NCBI GenBank assembly: GCA_016195145.1 | Contig: JACQAF010000296.1 | Span: forward strand, 1-13,253 | Direction: 5' to 3' | DNA from: Rhodospirillales bacterium | Lineage (GTDB): Bacteria; Pseudomonadota; Alphaproteobacteria; CACIAM-22H2 | Length of the DNA stretch: 13,253 nt | Shown here: positions 1 through 6,791 of the stretch, one piece after another | Layout of the letters: the number at the start of each line of letters is the position of its first letter | How positions within the stretch are numbered: position 1 is the stretch's first letter | Position numbers and translations under genes: made by a program | The notes under the pieces: generated by a model | The model's input: the letters and a program-made list of their open reading frames with translations, nothing else | Databases searched by the model: none | Told to the model about the DNA's origin: nothing

Positions 1-1314
1 GACTATTTCTTCAGCTTCTTCGGCATCCTTCTGGCCGGTTGTGTCCCCGTCCCTCTCTACCCCCCGATCCGTCTGTCACAGATCGAGGATCATCTGCGCC
101 GCCACGCGGCCATCCTGAACAACGCAGGCGTCTCGATCCTGATCACCCTTCCTGAGGCCAGGCCCATTGCATGGATTCTGAAATCGCAGGTCATGAGCCT
201 GCAAAGAGTCATGTCGACCCAGGAACTCTTGTCAGCCGAAGGCTTGCGCTCAAGGCCCCCGATCAACGCCTCTGATACGGCATTCCTTCAATACACGTCC
301 GGCAGCACGGGGACCCCCAAGGGCGTGGTGCTGACCCATGACAATCTTCTTTTCATCGCCGGGCGCAGCTCAGAGATGCGCCGCCTCGCCCGGACCGACC
401 GGGTCTATGCCGTACTTCCGGTCAGCCACGTGTTCGGCCTCGCCTCGGTGCTGAACGGCACGCTCTATCAGGGGGGCCGGCTTGACCTGATTCCCCGCTT
501 CGAAGCCGAAGCGGCGGCGCGCGCCTTCGCCGCGGACGGCATCACCGTATTCCAGGGCGTGCCGCAGATGTATGCCCGGCTGGCCGCCTTCGCCGAGTCC
601 CGTGGCAACTTCCTAGCCCCGACCCTGCGCTACATCTCCTCCGGCGGCGCGCCGCTCGATCCCGGGATCAAGGCGCGCATCGAGGCGCTATGGGGCCTGC
701 CGCTGCATAACGGTTATGGCCTGACCGAAACCTCGCCGACCGCGACAACGACCGTGATCGAGCGCCCGGTCGACGACGAAAGCGTCGGCCCGCCGCTGCC
801 CGATGTCGGGCTGCGTATTGTCGGCCCCGACGGCCGCGCGCTGCCGCCCGGCGAGGTCGGCGAGATCGAGATCCGCGGCCGGCTGGTCATGAAGGGCTAT
901 TACCGTGCGCCCGAGGCCACCGCCGCCGCAATGCGGCCGGACGGTTTCTTCAAATCGGGCGATCTCGGCCGGATAGACGCGCGAGGGCATCTCTATGTCG
1001 TCGGGCGCGTGAGAGAGCTGATCATCCGTTCCGGCTTCAATGTCTATCCGCCGGAGGTAGAGGGCGTGCTCAGCGCCCATCCCGATATCGCGGTCGCTGC
1101 CGTCATCGGCCGCAAAGCCGGCGACGGCAACGAGGAAGTCGTCGCTTTCCTACAACCGAAACCCGGCCGGTGCATCGATCCCGAGGCGATGCGCGCTTAC
1201 GCCGCCGCGCGCCTCGCTCCCTACAAGCGGCCCAGCGAATACCGCGTGATGGCCGAGCTGCCGGCGGCGGCGACCGGCAAGCTTCTCAAGCACAAACTCA
1301 AGGACTTCTTATAG
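1..1314 (+). CDS. Acyl-CoA synthetase / AMP-dependent ligase, 5' end missing
   Basis: This adenylate-forming enzyme should activate a carboxylic acid with ATP and load it onto CoA in the cytoplasm. The frame is open from base 1 to the stop at 1312-1314, so 437 residues are present and roughly the first 60-100 are off the left edge. The P-loop YTSGSTGTPKG begins at base 292. NGYGLTETSPT lies near 709-741. The hinge GDLGRIDARG and the RELIIRSGFNVYPPEVE segment lie near 960-1065, and the C-terminal catalytic lysine is in ATGKLLKHKL (Lys codon 1279-1281). The adenylation core after the P-loop and the mobile C-terminal domain are therefore complete, which favours full CoA-ligase activity. The first ~110 residues carry PVPLYPPIR and EDHLRRHAAIL, which look like fatty acyl-AMP ligases rather than ordinary ligases; see the findings. 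Its 3' end overlaps the convergent permease gene. The substrate is unknown, perhaps a medium- or long-chain acid. Confidence 0.88.
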   Translation, partial: DYFFSFFGILLAGCVPVPLYPPIRLSQIEDHLRRHAAILNNAGVSILITLPEARPIAWILKSQVMSLQRVMSTQELLSAEGLRSRPPINASDTAFLQYTSGSTGTPKGVVLTHDNLLFIAGRSSEMRRLARTDRVYAVLPVSHVFGLASVLNGTLYQGGRLDLIPRFEAEAAARAFAADGITVFQGVPQMYARLAAFAESRGNFLAPTLRYISSGGAPLDPGIKARIEALWGLPLHNGYGLTETSPTATTTVIERPVDDESVGPPLPDVGLRIVGPDGRALPPGEVGEIEIRGRLVMKGYYRAPEATAAAMRPDGFFKSGDLGRIDARGHLYVVGRVRELIIRSGFNVYPPEVEGVLSAHPDIAVAAVIGRKAGDGNEEVVAFLQPKPGRCIDPEAMRAYAAARLAPYKRPSEYRVMAELPAAATGKLLKHKLKDFL

Positions 1315-3310
1315 GCAACGGTTTTACGGCCTGAGCCGAGGCGGCGCGCGCGTCTTGCCGCGAGGCGTGGAGGAGCGCCGGGACCGCAAGCGCCAGCCCG
1401 ATCCCGCTCAGGGTCCAGTGCGAGAAGCCCAGTTCGCCGCCGCCCGGAAAAGCGAAGAACCCGCCCGAGACCAGCAACAACCCCCGCATTGCCCAGCCGA
1501 GCGCGCCGACGCCGAAGCCGCCGACGAAGCTGACATAACCCTGAAGCGCCGCGCCGATGAACCACACGCCGACCAGCGCGGTGATCAGAACGGCAAGCAC
1601 CTCGACGGTGCCAGCCTCGCCGACCAACGCCGGGTTAAGCACGAAGAAAAACGGCGTGATGTAGATCACGCCGCCGAGACGCATCGCCTCCAGACCGGTT
1701 TTCAGCGGGCTGGTATTCGCCAAGGTCGCCGCCGTGAACGCGCCCAGCGCAACGGGCGGCGTGATGTAGCTGATCATGCCCCAATAGAGAATGAAGAGAT
1801 GCACGGCGAGGACGTTGAGGCCGGCCTGAACCAGCGCCGGCGCCAGAACGACCGCGAGAAAGATGTAGCAGGCCGTGACCGTCATCCCCATACCGAAGAT
1901 GAAAGAGGTGACCGCGCCCATAACCAGCAGCATGAGGGTGGAACCGCCGGCAAGGAAAATAAGATCGTTGACCAGGGTTCCCGCGAGCCCGGTCGCGGAG
2001 AACGCGCCGACGATCAGGCCGACGCCGAGCAACACCGCGACAAGCTCGGCTAGGGCGCGGCCGACATTGACGATCAGGTCGATCGCCCGGCGCAGGGTGA
2101 AACGATATTTCTTCAGCGCCTGATTGATGACCAGCAGCAATCCAGTGGCGTAGAACGGCGCCAGCGTGTCCTGGCGCAGGGCGACCATCATGAAGATGAG
2201 CAGCGAGAAGACGAAGAGATAAACCCAGCCCTCGCGCATCGCCCGGCGCAGGGAAGGCACTTCCGCCGGCGTCAAACCCTTCAATTTCCGGCGCGCTGAA
2301 TATGCGTCGACCTGCACGAACAGGCCGAAATAATAGAGCAATGAGGGAATCGCCGCAGCCAATGCGATCTCGACATAGGGGCGCGACAGGAACGAGGCCA
2401 TGACGAAGGCGGTGGCGCCCATGATCGGCGGCATCAGGACGGCGCCGGTGGAGGCGCAAGCCTCGGTGGCGGCGGCGTAGCGGGCGGAAAACCCGGTGCG
2501 CTTCATCGCCGGGATCGATACGGCGCCGGTCGTCAGCACATTGGAAATGACCGAACCGGACATCGAGCCCATGAACCCGCTGGCGAAAATCGACACCTTC
2601 GCCGCGCCGCCGCGATACCGCCCGACCAACGCCAAGGCGAGGTCGTTGAAAAACTGGCCGCCGCCGGTGCGCTGCAATACGGTGCCGAACAGGATGAAGC
2701 CGATCACCAGACTGCCGAAAGCGCGCATCGGAATGCCGAACGAACTTTCCGAAGAAATGATGTGATAGGGGATCGCATCCCAGAAGGGTTGCGCGAAGGC
2801 CGAGATGGGCCCCGGCATCTTGTCGGCGAAGGTCGGGTACAGCGAGAAGGCCACAACGATCACGAAGATCGCCGTGCCGCCGGCGCGTCGCGTCGCTTCC
2901 AGAATCAGCAGCCACATCAGGATCGACATCCAGCGCGCGAGGTCGGGCGCTGCGTATTCCCAGCCAAGCTCGAGGCTCGCATCCGCCGTCCAGGTGAAAT
3001 AGGCGGCGCACAGCGCCGATGCCGCCGCCAGGATCGCATCCCACCACGGCACGCCGGCCTGCGGACGCCGTGTGCCGCGGAAGCACAGGAACGTCATGGA
3101 CAGAAACACCCCGGCGAGGATGTAGAGATAAGCCCCCTCAAGAAGGACAATGCCGAAAAGCTGCAGGTTGAATAGCTGATGGATCGAGACGGCGATGGCG
3201 GCCAGGGTCCCGATCACGATCACCGTCTGCGCGACCGGCCCAACCTCGCGGCGGTTGCCGACCTCTTCGACCACGGGCGACTCGCCAGGGCCGCCCGATC
3301 TGTCGCTCAT
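1298..3310 (-). CDS. TRAP transporter fused permease (DctQ-DctM type, TAXI family)
   Basis: This 670-residue integral membrane protein is the permease of a sodium-driven TRAP transporter, taking substrate from the TAXI receptor encoded just upstream. A hydrophilic N-terminus (1-27) is followed by about four membrane segments (roughly 28-160) matching the small DctQ-like part. The DctM-like core carries the family signature FASGFMGSMSGSVISNV (242-258), then AATEACASTGAVLMPPIMG (280-298) and, in the second half, ISYITPPVALGAFTAA (513-528). Fusion of both parts in one chain is usual for TAXI systems. The tail after about residue 600 has two more hydrophobic stretches and ends in a short basic segment. 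The start at 3310 has a G-rich GGGGGCG stretch just upstream rather than a clean ribosome site. The gene follows the receptor by 81 bases, and its stop lies inside the convergent ligase gene. Confidence 0.93.
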   Translation of the reverse strand: MSDRSGGPGESPVVEEVGNRREVGPVAQTVIVIGTLAAIAVSIHQLFNLQLFGIVLLEGAYLYILAGVFLSMTFLCFRGTRRPQAGVPWWDAILAAASALCAAYFTWTADASLELGWEYAAPDLARWMSILMWLLILEATRRAGGTAIFVIVVAFSLYPTFADKMPGPISAFAQPFWDAIPYHIISSESSFGIPMRAFGSLVIGFILFGTVLQRTGGGQFFNDLALALVGRYRGGAAKVSIFASGFMGSMSGSVISNVLTTGAVSIPAMKRTGFSARYAAATEACASTGAVLMPPIMGATAFVMASFLSRPYVEIALAAAIPSLLYYFGLFVQVDAYSARRKLKGLTPAEVPSLRRAMREGWVYLFVFSLLIFMMVALRQDTLAPFYATGLLLVINQALKKYRFTLRRAIDLIVNVGRALAELVAVLLGVGLIVGAFSATGLAGTLVNDLIFLAGGSTLMLLVMGAVTSFIFGMGMTVTACYIFLAVVLAPALVQAGLNVLAVHLFILYWGMISYITPPVALGAFTAATLANTSPLKTGLEAMRLGGVIYITPFFFVLNPALVGEAGTVEVLAVLITALVGVWFIGAALQGYVSFVGGFGVGALGWAMRGLLLVSGGFFAFPGGGELGFSHWTLSGIGLALAVPALLHASRQDARAASAQAVKPLPIRSP

Positions 3311-3344
3311 CCTCGCCCCCGAACCATAACGTAAAGAGCCTGCA

Positions 3345-3373
3345 CCGGCCCGCCCCGATCTGGCGCGAGCCGG
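3345..3373 (-). promoter_or_regulatory. GC-rich stem-loop between TAXI receptor and permease genes
   Basis: In the 81-base gap between receptor stop and permease start, the transcript can fold with arms CCGGCTCGCGCC and GGGGCGGGCCGG around the loop AGATC. There is one G-G mismatch and one G-U pair, and two further outer pairs are possible, out to 3343 and 3375. No T-run follows, so it is not a classical terminator. Such intercistronic hairpins often protect the upstream message and keep the binding protein more abundant than the permease. That role is inferred here. Confidence 0.5.
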
Positions 3374-3391
3374 CGTTGCGTTCCGGACGAC

Positions 3392-4546
3392 CTAGAACCC
3401 GGCCTTGAAGCCGCCGTCGGCCAGCGCCTTGCGGCGCGCCTCGGTCCAGGCGTCATCCCAGGCGTCTTCGGACACGGCCTTGGCGTTGAATGCCGTCCAC
3501 GCGGCTGTGAGCAGTTTCTGCCGGCCAAGCAGGCGATCGTTGTTGGCCTGCGCGACGGCGTTCCAAACGCCCTTTTCCTTGAAATAGCGGATTGCCCCCT
3601 CGTGGAACGGCACCACCCACTCGAAGTCCTGCGCGCCCAAGGCCCAGCCGCCGATCCCCGGGGCCTTGCCGTTATACTGCTCGAACAGCTCCACCATCGC
3701 CTTGGTCATGTTGTAAACGAGATCGGGATTCTGGTTGTCCATGGCGATCAGGACAGGATAGGCATAGCCCGCCCCCTCATATGACTGACCGCCGTCGATA
3801 TTGGCGCCCACAGTGGCCGTGTTCGGCGCGAAGAACGGCGCAATCTCGCGCATCCGCGCGATGCCGTCCTTGTCGCCTTTATGTACCTTCGGCCAGACGA
3901 GGCCACGCGGCGAGGCCGCCGCCTCATAGGCCATACCGGAATTGGTCGAGGCAAAAGCCGCATCGACCTGATTGTTAATCAGACCCTTCCACGAATCGCC
4001 GAAGCCGCCGAACTCGACCTTCTTGACGTCGTCCCAGGTCAACCCGCCATAGGCCAGATACGCCGTGGTGTTGATGTTCAGGGCCGGTGCGCCCTTGACC
4101 CACGCGACGCGCTTGCCCTTGAGGTCGCGATATTCCTTGACCCCGATATCGCCGGCCACGCCGACCGCCAGGTTGATGTCGCCGCCGTTATTGGCCAGAA
4201 GCACGCGCACCGCCTGCGGTCCCCAGCCCTTCTTGCCGAATTCGAACGCGCCTTCCTGAGCCATGAAGGAGCCGCCGACGCCGGTCGCCGAGAATTCAAC
4301 CTTGCCCTGGCGCAGAGGTTCGGTTCGAGCGACGTCGTTCTTGCCGGGCAGGACCCGCAGGTTGACGCCGAGCACCGTTTTCAAGGCGGAGCCGATGGCG
4401 ACGGATTGATTATAACCGGCCGAGCCGGTGTCATAGGCCGTCCAGGCAATCTGGTTTGGCAGTTTGGCTTCGGCCGCGACGGCCGGTGCGGATAGCCCGA
4501 TGAGGCCAAGCCCCGCCACCGCCACGATTTTAAGCGAGTGCAGCAT
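3392..4546 (-). CDS. TRAP transporter TAXI-family solute receptor
   Basis: This is a periplasmic substrate-binding protein of the TAXI family, which captures a carboxylate or amino acid-like solute and delivers it to the adjacent permease. I chose the ATG at 4544-4546, giving 384 residues. It is preceded by AGGGAGGA at five bases' distance and starts a clear signal peptide: MLHSLKIVAV, hydrophobic through residue 20, then APAVAA with cleavage near 24-25. The open frame extends further upstream to 4717, but that stretch is AT-rich promoter-like sequence. Mature-protein features typical of the family include the early IAWTAYDTGSAGYNQSVAIG segment (33-52), EFSATGVGGSFMAQ (84-97), LKGKRVAWVKGAPALN (142-157) and DAAFASTNSG (195-204). 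The C-terminal third is helical and family-like. It is probably cotranscribed with the permease. Confidence 0.93.
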   Translation of the reverse strand: MLHSLKIVAVAGLGLIGLSAPAVAAEAKLPNQIAWTAYDTGSAGYNQSVAIGSALKTVLGVNLRVLPGKNDVARTEPLRQGKVEFSATGVGGSFMAQEGAFEFGKKGWGPQAVRVLLANNGGDINLAVGVAGDIGVKEYRDLKGKRVAWVKGAPALNINTTAYLAYGGLTWDDVKKVEFGGFGDSWKGLINNQVDAAFASTNSGMAYEAAASPRGLVWPKVHKGDKDGIARMREIAPFFAPNTATVGANIDGGQSYEGAGYAYPVLIAMDNQNPDLVYNMTKAMVELFEQYNGKAPGIGGWALGAQDFEWVVPFHEGAIRYFKEKGVWNAVAQANNDRLLGRQKLLTAAWTAFNAKAVSEDAWDDAWTEARRKALADGGFKAGF

Positions 4547-4568
4547 TGTGGTCCTCCCTAAGGTAAAG

Positions 4569-4590
4569 ATGGGCCATTTTCGTCGCCCAT
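4569..4590 (-). promoter_or_regulatory. Small hairpin in the TAXI receptor leader
   Basis: ATGGGC and GCCCAT form a perfect 6-base stem around a 10-base loop, about 10 bases ahead of the ribosome binding site of the receptor gene. It could affect translation or message stability, or serve as a protein site. On the + strand the right arm runs into TTTTT, so a weak terminator reading is also possible. No homologous element is recognised. Confidence 0.3.
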
Positions 4591-4603
4591 TTTTGTTTGT
4601 GAT

Positions 4604-4632
4604 ATTGTATTTTGCGAAATACGCTAAACGAA
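4604..4632 (-). promoter_or_regulatory. Candidate promoter of the TAXI-TRAP operon
   Basis: On the - strand TACAAT (4604-4609) is a good -10 hexamer. A weak -35, TTCGTT, lies 17 bases upstream at 4627-4632. The predicted transcript start is about 50 bases before the receptor ATG. The region is much more AT-rich than its surroundings. The weak -35 suggests dependence on an activator, or that the true promoter lies elsewhere. Confidence 0.35.
4607..4622. promoter_or_regulatory. 16-bp operator-like palindrome
   Basis: GTATTT and AAATAC form perfect 6-base inverted arms separated by TGCG. The palindrome overlaps the candidate -10 of the TAXI receptor promoter and sits in the divergent region facing the SDR-dehydrogenase operon. 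A dimeric transcription factor bound here would block the receptor promoter and might affect the other side. No regulator gene lies in the window, so the family of the factor is unknown. Confidence 0.4.
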
Positions 4633-4832
4633 GACCATGGGCGTGGCAAGCGACCGCGCGCCAGGCGGCCAATATTCGATAATCAAGGGTCAGTATATTG
4701 CGCGACCCGCGACTCAATCTTCGGGCAATCCATCTTTCGCGGTCGAAGGCTGGCGCCGGACGGCATCTTGGCTAAGACGACGCGCGGCGCTAGCCTTGCC
4801 GTTCCCGGCGCGCTGGGTGAAGGAGGAGATGC

Positions 4833-5549
4833 ATGAGCGACGATTGCGTCCTGGTCACCGGCGTCAGTCGCGGCATCGGCAAGGCGATTGCGGCCCGCCT
4901 GGCGGCCGATGGCCGGCAGGTGATCGGCATCTCGCGCACGAAGCCGGATAACTTCCCCGGCCATTTTTATGCTGCCGATCTTGCCGACCCGGTCGCCGCC
5001 AAGTCGACCCTTGCCCGGATTGTCGGGGCGCACCGGATTCTTCGCCTGGCGAACAACGCCGGCCTTATCGAACCTGCCGCAATCGAAGATGTCACCGACG
5101 CGCAGTTCGAGGCGACAATGCGCCTTAACGTGCAGACCGCGATCTGGGCGATCCAGGCGGTTCTGCCCACAATGAAAGCCGCGCGCTTCGGGCGGATCGT
5201 GACCATCGGCAGCCGCGCCGGCCTCGGCAAGGCGACGCGCCTGATCTATTCGACCTCCAAGGCGGCGGTCCTCGGCCTCACACGCACAGCGGCGCTGGAG
5301 CTCGCCCGTGACAACATCACGGTCAATACCGTTGCGCCGGGGCCGATCGAGACGGAGCTTTTTGCCGCCAACACGCCGGCCGGTTCGCCGCAGCGGCAGT
5401 CGTTCCTCAAGACCGTGCCGATGAACCGGATGGGCACCGTCGACGAGGTGGCGGCGGCGGTCAGCTACTTCCTTGCCGACGAGGCAGGCTTCACCACCGG
5501 GCAGACGCTTTATGTCTGCGGCGGACTGAGCATCTCGGCCCCGGCGTAA
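4833..5549 (+). CDS. SDR-family NAD(P)-dependent oxidoreductase
   Basis: This is a classical short-chain dehydrogenase/reductase of 238 residues, the usual length for FabG-like enzymes, acting in the cytoplasm. The Rossmann cofactor motif TGVSRGIG is at 9-16, NNAG at 74-77 and the structural Asn in RLNV at 99. The catalytic Ser is 127 (IGSRAG), Tyr is 139 and Lys is 143 in YSTSK. APGPIETELF follows at 168-177 and the C-terminus ends in the family-type TTGQTLYVCGG. The start is well supported by AGGAGGAG at 4821-4828. It leads an operon with two acyl-CoA dehydrogenase genes, the first beginning 33 bases downstream. That context favours a 3-hydroxyacyl-CoA or similar hydroxy-acid dehydrogenase over a fatty-acid biosynthetic reductase, but sequence alone does not fix the substrate. 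Confidence 0.9.
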   Translation: MSDDCVLVTGVSRGIGKAIAARLAADGRQVIGISRTKPDNFPGHFYAADLADPVAAKSTLARIVGAHRILRLANNAGLIEPAAIEDVTDAQFEATMRLNVQTAIWAIQAVLPTMKAARFGRIVTIGSRAGLGKATRLIYSTSKAAVLGLTRTAALELARDNITVNTVAPGPIETELFAANTPAGSPQRQSFLKTVPMNRMGTVDEVAAAVSYFLADEAGFTTGQTLYVCGGLSISAPA

Positions 5550-5582
5550 ATCGGAATCGACGCTTCGCATGGAAACCGGCTC

Positions 5583-6779
5583 ATGGACATGAATTTCACC
5601 GCCGCCGAGATCGCCTTTCGCGACGAGGTCCGCGCCTTTCTCAAGAATGCGTTGCCGAACTGGCTGTCCGCCAAGGTCAAGAGCGGCAAGCGGCTGAAAA
5701 AACAGGATCGCGAAACCTGGCACGCCGCGCTGAACGACCGCGGCTGGCTGGCCTCGGCCTGGCCCGTCGAGCATGGCGGCCCGGGCTGGACGCCGGTGCA
5801 AAAACACATATTCGAGGGAGAATGCGTCGCCGCCGGCGCTCCGGGCATCGTGCCCTTCGGCCTCGCCATGTTTGCGCCGGTGCTGATCAAGTTCGGTTCC
5901 GACCGGCAGAAGGCTTACTACCTGCCGCGAATTCTTTCCGGCGAGGACTGGTGGTGCCAGGGTTATTCGGAGCCGGGCGCGGGGTCGGATCTCGCCTCGC
6001 TCAAAACCCGCGCGATCCGCGACGGCGACCATTACGTCGTCAACGGGCAGAAGACCTGGACGACGCTGGGGCATTACGCCAACCGCATGTTCTGTCTGGT
6101 CAAGACCGACACCCGGGTCAAGCCGCAGGACGGAATCTCTTTTCTGCTCGTCGACATGGAGAGCCCCGGCGTGACCGTTCGCCCGATCGTCACCCTCGAC
6201 GGCGAGCACGAGGTCAACGAGGTGTTCCTCGACAACGTGCGCGTACCCGTCCGCAATCTGGTGGGCGAGGAAAACAAGGGCTGGACCTACGCCAAATATC
6301 TGCTGACCCACGAGCGCACCGGCATCGCCGGCGTCGCCTTCGCCAAGCAGGGCATGGCGCATCTGAAACGGGTCGCGCAGGATCAGAAAAAGGACGGGCG
6401 GCCGCTCGCTCACGACCCACTCTTCGCCGCCCGCATGGCTCAGGTGGAGATAGATCTGATGGCGATGGAGACGTTCAATCTCCGCGTCGTCAGCGCCGCG
6501 GCGGCCGGCGGCGCGCCGGGGGTCGAAAGCTCGCTGCTCAAGATCAAGGGAACCGTCATCCGGCAGGAAATCACCGATCTGCTGCGCCGCGCGGTCGGGC
6601 CCTATGCCCTGCCCTTCACGCCGGAGGCCTTCGAGGAAGGATACAACCAAGCGCCGATCGGGCCGGATTACGCCGGCCCTGTGGCGAGCGCGTATTTCAA
6701 CATGCGCAAGCTGTCGATCTATGGCGGGTCGAACGAGATCCAGAAGAACATCGTCGCCAAGCAGATGCTGCGGCTGTAG
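5583..6779 (+). CDS. Acyl-CoA dehydrogenase, large subunit (PimC-like)
   Basis: This 398-residue flavoprotein of the acyl-CoA dehydrogenase family should introduce the alpha-beta double bond into an acyl-CoA and pass electrons to an electron-transfer flavoprotein. The order is as expected: an alpha-helical N-domain (MDMNFTAAEIAFRDEVRAFL), the beta-domain signature GYSEPGAGSDLASLKTRA (127-144), GQKTWTT (155-161), and the C-terminal FAD loop YGGSNEIQKNI (380-390). Glu244 in LTHERTGIAG falls, by eye, at the helix-G catalytic base position of isovaleryl-type enzymes. The position matching the medium-chain enzyme's glutamate is Ala368. It pairs with the next gene, 12 bases on, as in the pimeloyl-CoA dehydrogenase PimC/PimD pair and actinobacterial FadE heterotetramers. 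The ATG at 5583 has only a weak GGAA upstream, and a second ATG at 5589 is an alternative start. Confidence 0.92.
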   Translation: MDMNFTAAEIAFRDEVRAFLKNALPNWLSAKVKSGKRLKKQDRETWHAALNDRGWLASAWPVEHGGPGWTPVQKHIFEGECVAAGAPGIVPFGLAMFAPVLIKFGSDRQKAYYLPRILSGEDWWCQGYSEPGAGSDLASLKTRAIRDGDHYVVNGQKTWTTLGHYANRMFCLVKTDTRVKPQDGISFLLVDMESPGVTVRPIVTLDGEHEVNEVFLDNVRVPVRNLVGEENKGWTYAKYLLTHERTGIAGVAFAKQGMAHLKRVAQDQKKDGRPLAHDPLFAARMAQVEIDLMAMETFNLRVVSAAAAGGAPGVESSLLKIKGTVIRQEITDLLRRAVGPYALPFTPEAFEEGYNQAPIGPDYAGPVASAYFNMRKLSIYGGSNEIQKNIVAKQMLRL

Positions 6780-6791
6780 GGGGCGCGCGCC

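Noticed and set aside
1355..3086. Alternative frames within the permease gene on both strands, including a 483-codon - strand frame
   Set aside because: The 670-residue permease frame has continuous TRAP signatures and membrane segments. The others are Arg/Asp/His-rich shadows.
4547..4717. 57-residue N-terminal extension of the TAXI receptor
   Set aside because: It would bury the signal peptide, covers AT-rich promoter-like DNA, and the internal ATG at 4546 has a strong ribosome site.
5569..5592. Seven-codon frame overlapping the large-subunit dehydrogenase start
   Set aside because: It has no ribosome site and is short enough to be expected by chance.
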